A DNA stretch of 64,000 bases from Sipunculus nudus (taxonomy: Eukaryota > Annelida > Sipuncula > Golfingiida > Sipunculidae). Both the position numbers and the translations under genes were made by a program. How positions within the stretch are numbered: the stretch's first letter is position 1; the number at the start of each line of letters is the position of its first letter. This document shows, piece by piece, positions 34,240 through 46,436 of this stretch. The stretch covers positions 320,001 to 384,000 of the forward strand of contig CM049315.1 of NCBI GenBank assembly GCA_026874595.1, read 5' to 3'. The notes below the pieces were generated by a model that saw only the letters and a program-made list of their open reading frames with translations, did no database searches and had not been told where the DNA came from.

Positions 34240-34422
34240 TTTGTCGCTTCTTGGAATGACATATTCCCCACCACTAGGATTGGGGAAGTAAGCCCTATTG
34301 GGTCGAATACTGAAGACAATTGGCTGAGCATTTGCCTTTTCGTGGGAACATCACATATCTCCTCACATTTACTGACATAGTAAAAATCTTCCTGATGAAT
34401 GTCCCACTTGATGTCTTATGCA

Positions 34423-34960
34423 CTACTTTGCAGTCGAGGAGAAATCTCTTTGGCCTTTTGCGCTTTCATCGATGGGTATCTCTCTTAACAGCCGTGGGTG
34501 ACCTACAACGAATGTGGTCAGATTAAATCCGCAATGCTCAAGTACCTGTTTTGTTTCAAATATGACCTGCCTGGCTTCACTAATAGATCTTACGGATTTC
34601 ATTAGATCGTCGACATAGAAGGATTCGTTCACTTTATCTCTGGTCATGTCACTGACAGGCATTGGTGAATCTATAACAGTTTAGACTCTGCTACTGGCAT
34701 ACCGCACCCCACCAAACAAGTGTGAAGCCATCCTGTACTAAACAACTTAATTACTATCAATCCACAAGAAGCGAAGCGCATTCCTATTTCTAACTGGAAT
34801 TTTCACTGGCGTGGATTGCCTCCACATCGGCCATTACGGTAAACTCGAACAATCGGACGCGCAACACTTCTAACAATTTGTTTCTCAAGTCAGGTCCACT
34901 GAAGCACTCACTGTTCAGACTAATATTGCCCAATTTTGCTGCACAGTCAAACAGTTTTCC
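34423..34960 (-). pseudogene. BEL/Pao reverse transcriptase
   Basis: The open part 34662-34423 carries NESFYVDDLMKSVRSISEA, with the catalytic YVDD, then VLEHCGFNLTTFVV. Upstream parts to about 34960 are frameshifted. These spellings are typical of BEL/Pao and not Ty3/gypsy. Confidence 0.8.
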
Positions 34961-35123
34961 AGGTCTTGTCTAGGAGACAACTGCTTGATGAGGTAAGTAC
35001 CACACGACACCATCGTTAAGGGACAACTCACCTGCTGGTACACGCTCTGCATATCCATCCGTCACCATAGTCATTAAATTCTCCTTGTATCTTGCAATTT
35101 ACACAAAAGATTTCTCAGTCTAC

Positions 35124-35821
35124 TTAGGACCACTGCCCTGTTATTAGGGAAATTCGGCTTACCTTCACGCCACGTTCCCAAAGGTCAAGAACCTTATGAT
35201 CCTCCACCGAATAGGATAAAGACCCATCATCGAACGATTCCATCTCCCATAACCTATCAACTTGCTGCTCGAGACTGATGAAGTTGAAAGTAACTTCAAA
35301 TTTGACATCTCTCTGCTTACGTATTGGACCATTAAATGCCCAATTAGGCATTGTTCTTGCAGCGTAACGCTGCTTTCTACCATGGGGATCGAAACTGATC
35401 TCTAGAGGCATCAAAAGATGCGCGCGGTCCATGCCAATAAGGATGTCAGCCGGAACATCGTGGCCGACGTGATGAATCGGAAGATATGACAGATATGGAT
35501 ATTCCTCTAACTCTATTTGACCACTGGGATACCTCACAGCGAGTTTGGGTACTAAAATACATTTTTCAACTCAACCTTGTGCTCCCTGTCTGGAAAAAAG
35601 ACAACGAAGGACACAACCTCAGAAGTTGTACTCGCACTGCATCCAAGAGTATATATTTTGTAGTTCTCAAACAAACCTTTCAAGTTCAAACGCGTAGCTA
35701 ACCTCTGCGAGATGAAAGTAATGGTTGACCCCGTATCTAAAAGTGCAAAAACTTCAACCTGTTCACCAACGAGAACTGTAACGATTGGCAAGCAAACTGT
35801 AGAACAGAGATCAATATGCAT
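35124..35821 (-). pseudogene. BEL/Pao aspartic protease region
   Basis: Frame 35821-35552 has EVFALLDTGSTITFISQRLA with the DTGS active site; frame 35537-35124 continues with VPADILIGMDRAHLLMPLEI. One frameshift near 35545 joins them. The protease would process the Gag-Pol polyprotein. Confidence 0.82.
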
Positions 35822-35859
35822 ACCAACATTACTGACATTTGCAAGACTATTCCTGACAG

Positions 35860-35960
35860 TTACAGTTTCCTTACCTGTATTGACTGGTGATACATGTTCA
35901 TTACCTGTATTGACTGGTGTTACATTTTTATTACCTGAATTGACCGGTGTACTGTCAGTG
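35860..35960. repeat. Three tandem copies of a ~31-33-bp unit
   Basis: ttacctgtattgactggtg recurs three times (third copy: ttacctgaattgaccggtg), just upstream of the protease in the BEL/Pao coding strand. Confidence 0.8.
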
Positions 35961-36129
35961 TCATCTGTAATGCTAGAACCATCAAAAAGAATGAATTTGT
36001 ATGTTTTTTTTGTTTCAACCTGGTATTGAACAAACGGTTTTCACGATATTAATAGCTGTTGTGAACATGTAGCAAAAAATTATAGCACAATCTTATTTGG
36101 ACAATTTCAAACCTGTTTTAAGGTGTCAT

Positions 36130-36768
36130 ACTCTTAAAGGCATCACACTGAAATAGTTTGTGGTTCTGGCTGCACACAAAACAGGTTCGCGCCTGCGTGG
36201 AAGCTAACAATGTTACTTTGTGATGGTGCATGTATACTGCGATGATTGAGCCCCACTGGAAGTAGGACTGGGTGAATACTACACCGAATGACAGGTGGCA
36301 CTTTTAGGACTACTACGGGACTTGATGGCATCTATCCCATAGCCCGGATCGCACGCATCAGATGCCGCCGTCCTGACTGATTCTACAAAGTCTCTGAAAT
36401 TGGCATAAGCCTCCTGCTCCTTCTTTTTTTCTAGTGCCCTTTTTCGCCTTTGATTTTTCAGATATTGCGGATATCTTTGCAAAATGTCAATAATACTCTG
36501 TTGCGTATTGATTTCATCGTACGTGCAACATTTCAAACGCAGTCATCTGCGAATTGCTGAAGGTCTTTGGTTTTGATACACTTTTCAGACACTTGAGAAC
36601 ATCAATGATGCTCCGCGACAATAAGTGAGAGTTACAAAATCTGCTCTTTAATGCCTCGAGCCTGCTGATAGTCACCCTGATAGATACACGTAACATAGTA
36701 ATGGGGGCTCGTCTCTTTGCTTTTCTCTTTGGCTCGTTTTTAAGGGGTATGATTTTGGGTATGGTCAT
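36130..36768 (-). pseudogene. BEL/Pao gag
   Basis: Basic N-terminus (KNEPKRKAKRRAP, frame 36768-36514), then NTQQSIIDILQRYPQYLKNQ and NFRDFVESVRTAA (36536-36279), and a zinc-knuckle-like CFVCSQNHKLFQC at about 36140-36185 in another frame. Gag would form the ribonucleoprotein particle. Confidence 0.7.
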
Positions 36769-36944
36769 CCATCTTTGTCATTTTCAGGATTGTTTTGTAT
36801 TATACTGTATATGGGTTCACTATAGTTTTTGGAAATACGAAAGACTCGTTGTATAGTGTCATGTATTTAGTGGGAGATTCCACTGTGTAAGGTTATATTT
36901 ATACGGTGTGTATCATTTGAATATTGTCTGTCAAAATAGATATC

Positions 36945-37990
36945 GATAAATTTATAGAGATCCTACCACCAAGGTCTTAGACCAAATGAAAAAGGTTGAT
37001 TCATTAGAAACATGTGGCACATTAGAGATAGAAGGAAAACAGTCTATGAGAAAAGCAGAATTGAAAAGAAATATTGTGGATTCTTTTGTGAATAATGATA
37101 TACTTGACACCTAGGTTCTGGATTTATATCCATCTGAGCCACCTAAAGGTGCTGATTATAAAAGACTAGAATATGAATATCATTTGAAAATGAAAGACCT
37201 AGAAATAAAAGAATTAAGAGAAGCTAGAGAAATGAAGGAATTAGAATTGAAATTAAAAATAGAAAACCCTGGGGAAGAAAAAGAAAAATCTGCCAGTGTT
37301 AGAGTTTTAGACCCTAACAGGTACATAAAATTGGTCCCTGTATTCAATGAAAAAGAGGTAGATAAATTCTTCCAACATTTTGAGAAAGTTGCCGAAAGTC
37401 TTGATCGGCCAGTTGAGTTATGGTCTATTTAAATACGGAGTGTACGTACGGGAAAAGCTCAAGAGGTATATTCGGCATAATCTAAAGAGGATTGTGATAT
37501 TCTGAAATCTGTTGTAATTCATGCGTATGAATAAGTACCAGAGGCTTACAGACAGAAGTTTTGAAATTTGAGAAAACATTGGAGTCAGACACATGTTGAA
37601 TTTGCTCATGATAAGGAAGTGCTTTTTGAGAAATGGTGTAACTCAAAAGAAGTGAATTCAAATTATGAAAAACTTAAGCACATGTTATTAGTTGTAGAAT
37701 TTAAGAAATGTGTTAGAGATGATAATAAGACATACTTAGATTAGAAAGAAGTAACATCGTTACAACAAGCGGCAAAATCTGCTGATGAGTTTGCTTTAAC
37801 TCATAAACACAACTTTGACAGACTTAGAGAAGTGGGTTTTATTAAACCAAAAAAAAAAATGTAAATGGCAGTGACAAAAAGGGGAGTCCACCCCGAACCA
37901 TAAAAGAGTATGGTTCTGAGAATTAAAGGGTAGAAAGGCCTAAAAACAGGCAGGGACCCATCTGCTATTATTGTAAAAGACCAGGGCATA
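36945..37990 (+). pseudogene. Gmr1-like gag
   Basis: N-terminal helical segment (FIEDPTTKVLDQMKK, SMRKAELKRNIVDSFVNND), a charged coiled-coil-like part (KMKDLEIKELREAREMKELE, 37184), then a capsid-like region starting RYIKLVPVFNEKEVDKFFQH and continuing through EAYRQKF, THVEFAHDKEVLFEKWCNS and LQQAAKSADEFALTHK. The capsid frame is intact to about 37830 except for at least five stop codons. It ends in ICYYCKRPGHIMARC, a CCHC knuckle that binds element RNA. Confidence 0.75.
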
Positions 37991-37992
37991 TT

Positions 37993-38894
37993 ATGGCCAG
38001 GTGTTTTGAACTCAAAAAGAGTAAAGAAATAATGTCTAAAGAAGCGTCGCCTAATGTGCTTGTGTATTGGCACAAGAGCTTGCTTTGTGACCCTCTGTCG
38101 GAGATAGTAGGATTAGAGGATCCTGTCTTTGTGGGAATGAATAATAACTCTGAGGCCATTCGTAAAGAGTTTGAGCCTTTTGTGTCCAAAGGTCTGGTGT
38201 CCTTAGTAGGGGACAGTGTTGACCCAGTGCCAGTCAAAATTCTGAGGGATACTGGTGCGTCTCAGTCGTTGTTATGGAAAAGTGAATTACCTTTTTCGGA
38301 CGAGACTGCTATCGGAGAATTAGTATTAGCTCAGGGCATTGAGTGTTCTATTGTTCATGTACCTCTGCACAAAGTCATGTTGGAGTCAGAGTTGGTGTAA
38401 GGTCCTGTTACTGTGGGAATTATGCCCAGTGTACCTGTAAAAGGTGTTCATTGTTATTTGGGAACGATTTGGCGGAAGGTAGGGTGATGGCTTATCCTTG
38501 CATGATCTTTAAACCGAGGGCTAGCCTAAATGATGGTAGTGAGGCGGAAAACCAGGGGTTGTTTTCAGCCTGTGCAGTTACTCGGGCAATGGCTAGAAAA
38601 GCCAATGATGTGACAGTGAACAAGGGTGCCACTGATAAAGCCGGTATGGTTGTGGGCCAGGGTTCCACTGATGATAAAGCCAATACGGCTATGGTCGATA
38701 GGACCACTGATGATAATGCAGATAGGGGTTTTGTTGATGATGATGACATAATAGATTTGTCACAAACATTCATGAAAGTCATTGATCATTGTAATGACCA
38801 ATCAGCGTTTCTTTGGTCTCAGAATGAGAAAAGAGCTAAGAAATCACCGGATCAGACATTTCCTTTAGGGAATAGAAATAGTATTGAAGAATAA
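37993..38894 (+). pseudogene. Gmr1-like protease and following spacer
   Basis: Frame 37993-38400 holds VPVKILRDTGASQSLLWKSE with the DTGA active site, followed by VPLHKVMLESELV. A frameshift leads into 38343-38894: CYCGNYAQCTCKRCSLL-type out-of-frame start, then GNDLAEGRVMAYPC and an acidic tail with two short repeats (TDKAGMVVGQGSTDDKANTA). Homologous to the minus-strand 2560-2860 fragment. Confidence 0.75.
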
Positions 38895-38994
38895 AAGAAA
38901 GATACAGATCTTAAACATTTGTACGATTTGATTTTGCAAACCGAGGAATAAGATAAGGTGTGATTGGGTTATATTTTTACAAAATGATGTATTA

Positions 38995-40026
38995 ATGCGA
39001 AAATGGAAACCCAGAGATATTCCGTCAACAGAGGATTGGGCTACAGTATATCAAATTGTAGTTCCTAAAGTTTATAGGTCAGAAATATTAAAGGTAGCCC
39101 ATGAATCGCCTTTGGCAGGACATTTAGGTGTAAACAAAACCAAAGAAAAAATCATGAGACATTTCTTTTGGCCTAAGATGAATCAAGATGTAGCGCAGTT
39201 TCGTAAAACTCGTCTTACTTGCTACATGGTAGGAAAATACAGCCATGATTCACCAAAAGCTCCATTACAACCAATTCCAGTCATGGAAGAACCTCTAAGT
39301 CGTGTCATTATAGATTGTGTGGGTCCAATGCCCAGAACAAAAAATGAAAACCAGTATTTGTTAACTATGATGTGTACCACAACAAGATTTCAAGAGGCCA
39401 TCCCTCTGAGAAATATAAAAGCGCGAACTATCGCCAAGGCTTTGATCAAATTCTTTATAGTGTTTGGAATGCCTAAAGAAATTCAATCAGATAAAGGTAC
39501 GAATTTTACTTCTGGATTGTTCCAACAGTTAACTAATGATTTAGGTGTGCATCAAATTATTTCCAGAGCCTATGATCCACAATCCCCAGGTGCTTTAGAG
39601 AGATTCCATTCCACTCTGAAAACTATGTTAAAAACCTACTTTTTTCATAACAAACAGGATTCGGACGAATGCGTTCAACTATTGTTATTTGCGGTCAGAG
39701 ATTCCGTACAAGAATCGCTTGGGTTTACTCCGTTTGAACTTGTGTTTGGTCACACAATAAAGGGTTCTTTAAAAGTGATCAAAGATCAATGGGTCAATGA
39801 ACAGAGAATAAAAAGGAGTGTTTTGGATTATGTGGTTCAATTCAATGAAAGGCTAAACGATGCCTGTGACCTAGCTAGACAAAACTTGGCAAAAGCACAG
39901 ACTAAAATAAAAACATGGTATGACAAAAAGGCTAAGGATCAAGAATTCAGGGTTAAAGATAATGTGTTGGCATTGTTACCATGTAGAGACGGTCCATTTG
40001 CAAGCACGGTATCACGGACCCTATGA
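38995..40026 (+). CDS. Gmr1-like integrase, long open frame
   Basis: 343 uninterrupted codons. The HHCC zinc domain has H36 and H43 in AHESPLAGHLG, but only one Cys of the usual pair remains (RLTCYMVG), so zinc binding is doubtful. The DDE core is complete: D107 (VIIDCVGPM), D166 (IQSDKGTNF), E202 (GALERFHSTL), with the standard 35-residue gap between the last two. The GPY/F-like C-terminus is cut by a frameshift near 40005; the expected continuation, including CHVNMLKPYF, is in another frame up to about 40130. Confidence 0.85.
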   Translation: MRKWKPRDIPSTEDWATVYQIVVPKVYRSEILKVAHESPLAGHLGVNKTKEKIMRHFFWPKMNQDVAQFRKTRLTCYMVGKYSHDSPKAPLQPIPVMEEPLSRVIIDCVGPMPRTKNENQYLLTMMCTTTRFQEAIPLRNIKARTIAKALIKFFIVFGMPKEIQSDKGTNFTSGLFQQLTNDLGVHQIISRAYDPQSPGALERFHSTLKTMLKTYFFHNKQDSDECVQLLLFAVRDSVQESLGFTPFELVFGHTIKGSLKVIKDQWVNEQRIKRSVLDYVVQFNERLNDACDLARQNLAKAQTKIKTWYDKKAKDQEFRVKDNVLALLPCRDGPFASTVSRTL

Positions 40027-40355
40027 AATTCACAGAAAAATCAGTAATGTCAATTACGTAGTCAAAACTCCAGACAGGCGTTAAGAAACTCAGTTGTGTC
40101 ATGTAAACATGCTCAAACCATATTTTGGTAGAGATGACACACAAGTAAATCCAGATTGTTTAGTATCTATTGATGATGAAACAAAAGAAAATGACAATAT
40201 TTAGAGATTTTTATACAAGTAAAGACATGAATGAAATGCCAAAATTGGATAATTCAGAGATTCTGGCAAATCTGGATGTAAAATTAAGACATCTTTTGTC
40301 TAAAGAATCACGAGAATTATCAGAACTGATGAGGAAATATATCTTTCTAATATAA
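40027..40355 (+). pseudogene. Integrase C-terminus and pre-RT linker
   Basis: After the frameshift CHVNMLKPYFGRDDTQVNPD appears at about 40100-40160, then KLDNSEILANLDVKLRHLLS and KESRELSELMRKYIFLI (40170-40355), which resemble the segment just before RT in this family. This shows RT lay downstream of integrase before it was lost. Confidence 0.65.
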
Positions 40356-40359
40356 TCTT

Positions 40360-43300
40360 TTAATATAAGGTGATTGGTGCTGAAAGAGTGTTTTTGCATT
40401 ACATCGTTTTACATGGTCCGGATGATGCTTGCTCTTTTTATCATATGTTTTAATATCGCATACCTGTATTTTATCGTTTTGCAGGCACACATTTTGGTCA
40501 TAATCGATGACCTTAAACAACGTTATGCGATCAGTAAATGAACTGAGTAAAATGTGGGCAGAGGGCAATTAAGCAGTCACTTATTATTTAATGAAAATGA
40601 TCAAAAAAGTAAAGGCCAAAGATTAAAGTGAATAGATCCATGGATAGTCAGACCAGGCCAATAATTTTTGCGTAGCTTTTTATAAGGCCTGTCATTGATT
40701 ATATCCATCTGATATAAGGCCTTTTAATTAGTCACTGATCAATAAGGTTTGTTAATTAATTAATACTTTTACTAACCCTTGGCCAAACTTATTAGTAACT
40801 TATTAGTTAGAATTTTTTTTTCAATCATAAAAATGAAAAATAAATAATTAAATAAAATTGTTGTTGAGAATTAGGGATTATATGAAGCAAAACAAAATTT
40901 TAAAATATTATCCAGAGAAGTGCTCATTGCAAATGTATAATATATTGGGTGTTTTGTTCATAAGGTTATTTTTAACACATGTATTAGTTTCAAACTGCGA
41001 TTACTTTTCTATTTTTTCTAGTACATGTTTAAAAAAATAAAATTATTCAAATGTGATAAAAAATCAGATCTTAGACAAGTTCTCATAAGATGTCTATAAT
41101 GTTAATAATGTGTATACAAATACTAATACAGGTGAAAAGAAAGTATTTGAATGCGAGTGCAAATACTTTCAAAATTTATTCATGAATGCATTCATGAATA
41201 TATTTTATAATATTATTTTAATAATCATTTATTTCAATTATATTATTAAAATAAAAAATCTTTTCAGATGATACTGCTAGTATTTTAAATTAAAATTATA
41301 TTTTTCCCAGTAATTGCAATTAAGTATTAGGGCCCCGCTTTACAAGCGGTGCTCTAAAGTGATCACCATGTCAGTCCGTCCATTCGTACATCCGTCCTTC
41401 CGCCAGTGACACTTTCTATCGCGTGCAATAACTCAACGACAAAATGCAGACTAAACGACTAAATTTTTTACATCAGTCTAGTGTTATGCAGTTTGCTGGA
41501 GCTCAGCTCCCCAGCTTCAGCTCTCAGTTTCTAAAATTTCGCATACAGTTAGATGTCTCCAAAAATCCCCTACCATGCCAAGAAGTTGGTCACTAGGGTT
41601 TTATTCCTTCGAGATATTAATGAAAAACTTCATATTTCCATTAAAATCCCATTGTTACACTTCAAGACTGCCTTATATCAAAACTACTGATAAATAACCA
41701 CGTTATTAGTATAAATATAAAATTAGTACCTTAAATTTTGCCCAACTTTGATCATGGCACGTTTGTTTCCTGTGAGCACTGTTGATATAATTTTCATATC
41801 ATGCACAAATAAGAATTTCAGCTTTTAAGTTAAGAAACTAAAAGAAATTGGCAAAAAATTTTAGCTTTTATTAATGTTTTTATGAGACCAGGTATGACCC
41901 AGGCTCTCCCCAGCCCCTCTTCAGTTACCTGTATGTTGACCTTGTTGACCTGTCAGCAAATTATGCACGCTTGAGGCGTTGCATACACTGGGGCAGCCAG
42001 GCAGCTAACGGCCAGCCACAGTTGATCCAGGTGTCCAACCCAACTCATCTAGTAGTTATTTTGACCAACAACATAACAATAAACAATACATTAATAAATT
42101 TTTATTGATTTTTAATAACAAATTAAAGAAAACTTAATAGGAAAGGAATTTGTTAATTGATGAGTAACAGGAAATTAACTTGCAGTTACTGATAATGTAA
42201 GAATCTTGTATGGATGGATAGAATGTCACGTATTCCAAATAACACAATGCAGTCACCTATGGTATTTTTCTGTTCAATCTTAGTGAAAAAAAAATAAATC
42301 ATATTATTCATTACTTATCATTAGGGATCATATGAAGGAAATTAATTATAGACAAAGATGCAGTTGAAATTATTGATCTAGATTCCTACTGTGTCTAGTG
42401 TGTAGATTGATGTGAAAGTATTCCAAAGTGAATATATTACATTTATTTTTAAATATAAATAAAAGCCATAAAACCAGGTACTTATGATCATTATTTAAAT
42501 TTGTGAATTTTGTATTTTCTGGTTTCTAAACATCATTGTTTGCAAATGTATTTGAATACGAATATGAATACGTACTCCATTATAAAATTTCTTGCATTAG
42601 AATGGAATTCAGGTAAAAATGAAAGTATTCGAATACCAGTGCAAATACTTTCGAAATGTATTCATTAATGCATTCATGAATATATTCCATAATATTATTT
42701 TAATAATCATTTCAGTTATATTTTTTTTTTAAATCATATGATTCTCTTATTATTTTTAATAAAAATTATTTGGCACAATATTTGTTATAAAATTTTTATA
42801 AATAGTTAAACTCTTATATTATATGTGCTGCTTATAAGTTATATGGCCAAGTCAAAATCTGTGTCACAGTAGCACTCCATTTGTTAATAAAATAAATGAA
42901 ATCAATCCTCTTCCCTGTCTTCAAAATACTATCTAAATCATATATAAGTTAAACACCAACAACTCATGATACAGCTAATATTTATTACCACACAAAACCA
43001 GCATGTGCCTTATTTGTTAATCACATTTTTTATTATATATAAAAGTAGAGCTCCTTGACCCATTGGTCCCTTGTTATTCGGTTTTTATATTGCCAAGTAG
43101 AACGTTTTTAAAATGGATCGTATGATCTTTTCTCTTAATCATGTAGACGTTGTAATAAATCCACACACGTCGAACCATGAATACAACTTTATTTAGAAAG
43201 CAGTGACGTAGCACAACCTGTGCACACGTTACTAGCGGGACTGTTCCACAAAGTCCTATTACACGACATCTCGCCCTTTGAGAATTATACAAGGCAAGAT

Positions 43301-43530
43301 ATATAACCGGGTAACTTTAATAAAGCCACTCGCGAGAAGAAAAGTATTATATGGCACTTAGGGTTGCTTTTCTCATCAAAAGAAATTACAACCTCTGCAC
43401 CGGGTAAAACGCTGGTATGTTCCAAAGGTTCATAGTTCTGATAAAACGCTGGTATGTTCCAAAGGTTCATGGTTCTGATAAAACGAGTTAAATTAAAACT
43501 AAAAAAAACTAAATAAACTGCGATCTTAGA
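40360..43530. other. AT-rich region with direct repeats, no gene seen
   Basis: Very AT-rich. Two diverged direct repeats, about 41130-41275 and 42615-42755, share gagtgcaaatactttc, aatgcattcatgaatatatt and aatattattttaataatcat. At 41330-41420 a 'cagtccgtccattcgtacatccgtcc' -like run recalls the heads of the arrays at 8440 and 48230. No coding frame with motifs. Confidence 0.5.
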
Positions 43531-43544
43531 TGGAAAATAAATTA

Positions 43545-43640
43545 TCTCGTTTGTACGACATATTATCTCGTACGTACGACATACTATCTCGTACGTACGA
43601 CATACTATCTCGTACGTACGACATACTATCTCGTACATAA
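43545..43640. repeat. Left palindromic 21-bp array
   Basis: About five units with the dyad TCGTACGTACGA or a one-base variant, spaced 21 bp. Frames reading YEIVCRT repeats are by-products of the 21-bp period, which is divisible by 3. Confidence 0.9.
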
Positions 43641-44774
43641 TTAATCTTACGCATTTGATTCACAGAATACACAACAGGCCAACTAATGCGTGTTCGTACC
43701 TGAACTACACAACATCTTCACCTTGCAAACCGTCGGAACACCGTTGAAAAGATAAAAAATTCATGTTTTTAATGTATTTATTTATTTATACTATAAATTT
43801 AAATGCTATTCGATTATCATTGTTTCTTTGTGTCTAGGAAATATTTCAAGGAAATGAAATTTATCAAATCGTTGTCTGCCAGTCATATACATAACTTTCA
43901 TTATTAAATAGGTAATTAAATTATGTTAGCAGTGTATGTTGTTATAATGATGAGCCTGTCATAATATTAATAATAAGAAAAAAAAAATATTGCCATTGCC
44001 TAATTGAACTACTTTTTGGAGAAGGAAGGGTTCGCACAAGAGGTACAACTAACAAATAGCCTGATTGTAAGTAATCGAGAATGGATATATGTGGAGTAGG
44101 TTTCTTATATTCCGAAATTGATCTGTATAAGAACTAGATTTATGACATAACGCACAGTGTCACTCGCTGTACTGTAAAACGGCACGAAGTTCAACTGAGG
44201 GGATCGAGCACTTCGTTTCATAATATATGAATTAGGAACCTCTCCTTACGGGCATCTCTTTGTTACAGACACCTCAATATTGACACTCAAGGTTCATATT
44301 CTTTTGAAATAATATATGTTTTGTCTTACGTTATTGACTCATTTTGGCTGAATACGAACGTTGTACAGCATATCAATGCCGATACACGGGCTTAATATCT
44401 CCTGTTAACCGGTTTTGTATACGTTATTATGATTCTGTTTAAGTAAACACAGTGCACCTTCGTCTGTTTACTATAAGAAGACCGCGTGACCAGAAGCAAG
44501 ATCTTAGTCCAGCACACGCGACAATAATAAAAAAAAGAAGAAACATGAAAGAAAAAAAAAACACCCAGAAAAGCTTGAAAAACCTTGATTTGTGAAGTTT
44601 ATTTTTACGGCCACCAGTTGGCGTGAGCGCTGTTTGTTTTTCCTCATTGATCGCGCCCACTTGTATGCAGGAGAAAAATACCGCAATAGTTTTAGGAGAC
44701 TAAATTGTATTTCATGTATACTCAAAATACATGGTTTGGAAACTTTTTATTTAAACTCTCTACTATACAATCGG

Positions 44775-44813
<39 letters not shown>

Positions 44814-46247
44814 TATATATAAATACATTTATATATATATATATATGTGTGTGTGTATGTAAAAAGATTGAAAGCCTTGGAATATTATACCAGCACTGTG
44901 TTAGAATGGCTCAGCCGATGGATACTACTAATGTCATTAGTAACAGGCCTACATGTAATGTCTATCAGAGGTTCTTGTTTGACCAGATAAAATATCCTGA
45001 CATGTGCAAGGGACAAAATTAGTTATTGTTACTTGCGGGGGATTCCTATGCTTATGTGGCAAATTTGAAATGGAAATAACATTTAGAAACGAGACCAATC
45101 GTTTAGAAACGAGACAAACACAGCGCTCACGCCATCTGGTGGTGGTACAGCATAAATTCACAATTCAAGGATTTTCAAGCTTCTCTATGTGTTTCCTTTT
45201 TCATGTTTCTTTTCTTTTTTTATAATTGTTGCATGTGCGCGACCAAGATCTTTCCTCTGGTCACCCGGCCTTCTTATGTAAACACTTAACAGACAGATAG
45301 AGGTTCTGTAATACAGAGATGCCCATTACGAGAGGTTCATGATTCATATATCATGAAACGAAGTGCTTGATCCCACAAGTTGAACTTCATGCCGTTTACA
45401 GAAGGGCGAGTTACACGTACATGTACCACATACAAGATCTTATACCAATCTGCAAATGAGACAAATCTGAGGTGTAGGTTTTACCACCCCATCAGCCTGA
45501 CATATGAGGTTAAGACTTATTTTAGAAATTTCGTATTCTTCAGTCACAGATTAATCATACGTCCACGAGTGATAGTTTTTTTAATATTTTTTAAATAATT
45601 TAGTTCAAAGTTAAAATTATACATACCCGCTTAAATGGATCAATGGATAAATCAAATCAATGGCTGTATATGCAATAGTTTAAAAGATCAACTACACGAT
45701 GCGTTATGTATAAATCTAGTTCTTAGAAAGATCAGTTTAGAATATTAGAAACCTGTCCCACAAATATCCATTCTCATTTACTTAAAATAAGGCTATTTGG
45801 GAGCTGTACCTCTTGTCCGAACCCTTCTTTCTCCAAAAAGTAGTTTCAGTTTGGCGAAGGCAAGATTTGTTTCTTATTAACATTATGAATGGCTCACTAT
45901 TATAACATCATATACTGCAAACATTATTTAATCACCTGTCTTAAAATGAGAGTTCTGTATATGACTGTAAGACTACTATTTGATGTATATTTCGCTTGCT
46001 TGAAATATAACAGAAACCTTGACACACAAAAAAATGTGAGCCGAATTGCATAAAAATATATACTATAAATAAATAGATATATGTGAGTGCGTGTGTTGGT
46101 TTCAACGGTGGTCCAGCGGTTTGCAAGGAGGTGGAGATGTTGTATATAGTTAATGTGAAAACATACATTATACAACATATACATATTGCCTATACATATA
46201 TCTGTTGGCATGTTGTGTAGACTTTAAATCAGATTCGTAAGATTTAT

Positions 46248-46436
46248 AATGTCGTACGTACGAGATAATATGTCGTACGTGCGAGATACTATGTCGTACA
46301 TAAGAGAAAGTATGTCGTACGTACGAGATAATATGTCGTACGTGCGAGATACTATGTCGTACATACGAGAAAGTATGTCGTACGTACGAGATAATATGTC
46401 GTACGTACGAGATAGTATGTCGTACCTACGAGATAA
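46248..46436. repeat. Right palindromic 21-bp array
   Basis: Nine units in inverse orientation to 43545-43640. Variants of the dyad (gtacgtgcga, gtacataaga) recur every three units, so the right array grew by a 63-bp higher-order duplication. Confidence 0.88.

Larger units (their letters stand above)
33532..36770 (-). mobile_element. BEL/Pao retrotransposon, partial
   Basis: Minus-strand order gag (36768-36130), protease (35821-35124), RT (about 34960-34423), RNase H (34239-33647). Integrase and LTRs are not seen; the element stops near 33532 beside a SINE and on its 5' side touches the plus-strand Gmr1-like element. Confidence 0.85.
36945..40355 (+). mobile_element. Gmr1-like Ty3/gypsy element with gag-PR-IN-(RT) order
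   Basis: Plus-strand element: gag (36945-37990), CCHC knuckle and protease (37965-38400), spacer (38343-38894), integrase (38995-40135), then the start of the pre-RT region (40170-40355). Integrase follows protease directly and the RT-side linker follows integrase, the arrangement described for Gmr1 of Atlantic cod. The RT itself is lost after 40355; no LTR was found at either side. Confidence 0.8.

Noticed and set aside
43285-43638. Repeat protein reading YEIVCRT
   Set aside because: By-product of a noncoding 21-bp array with a period divisible by 3; the opposite strand and the other end give similar frames.
44439-44822. Short hydrophobic frames inside the foldback arms
   Set aside because: Low-complexity (poly-T and CT/TA) translations without homologous frames in the other arm.
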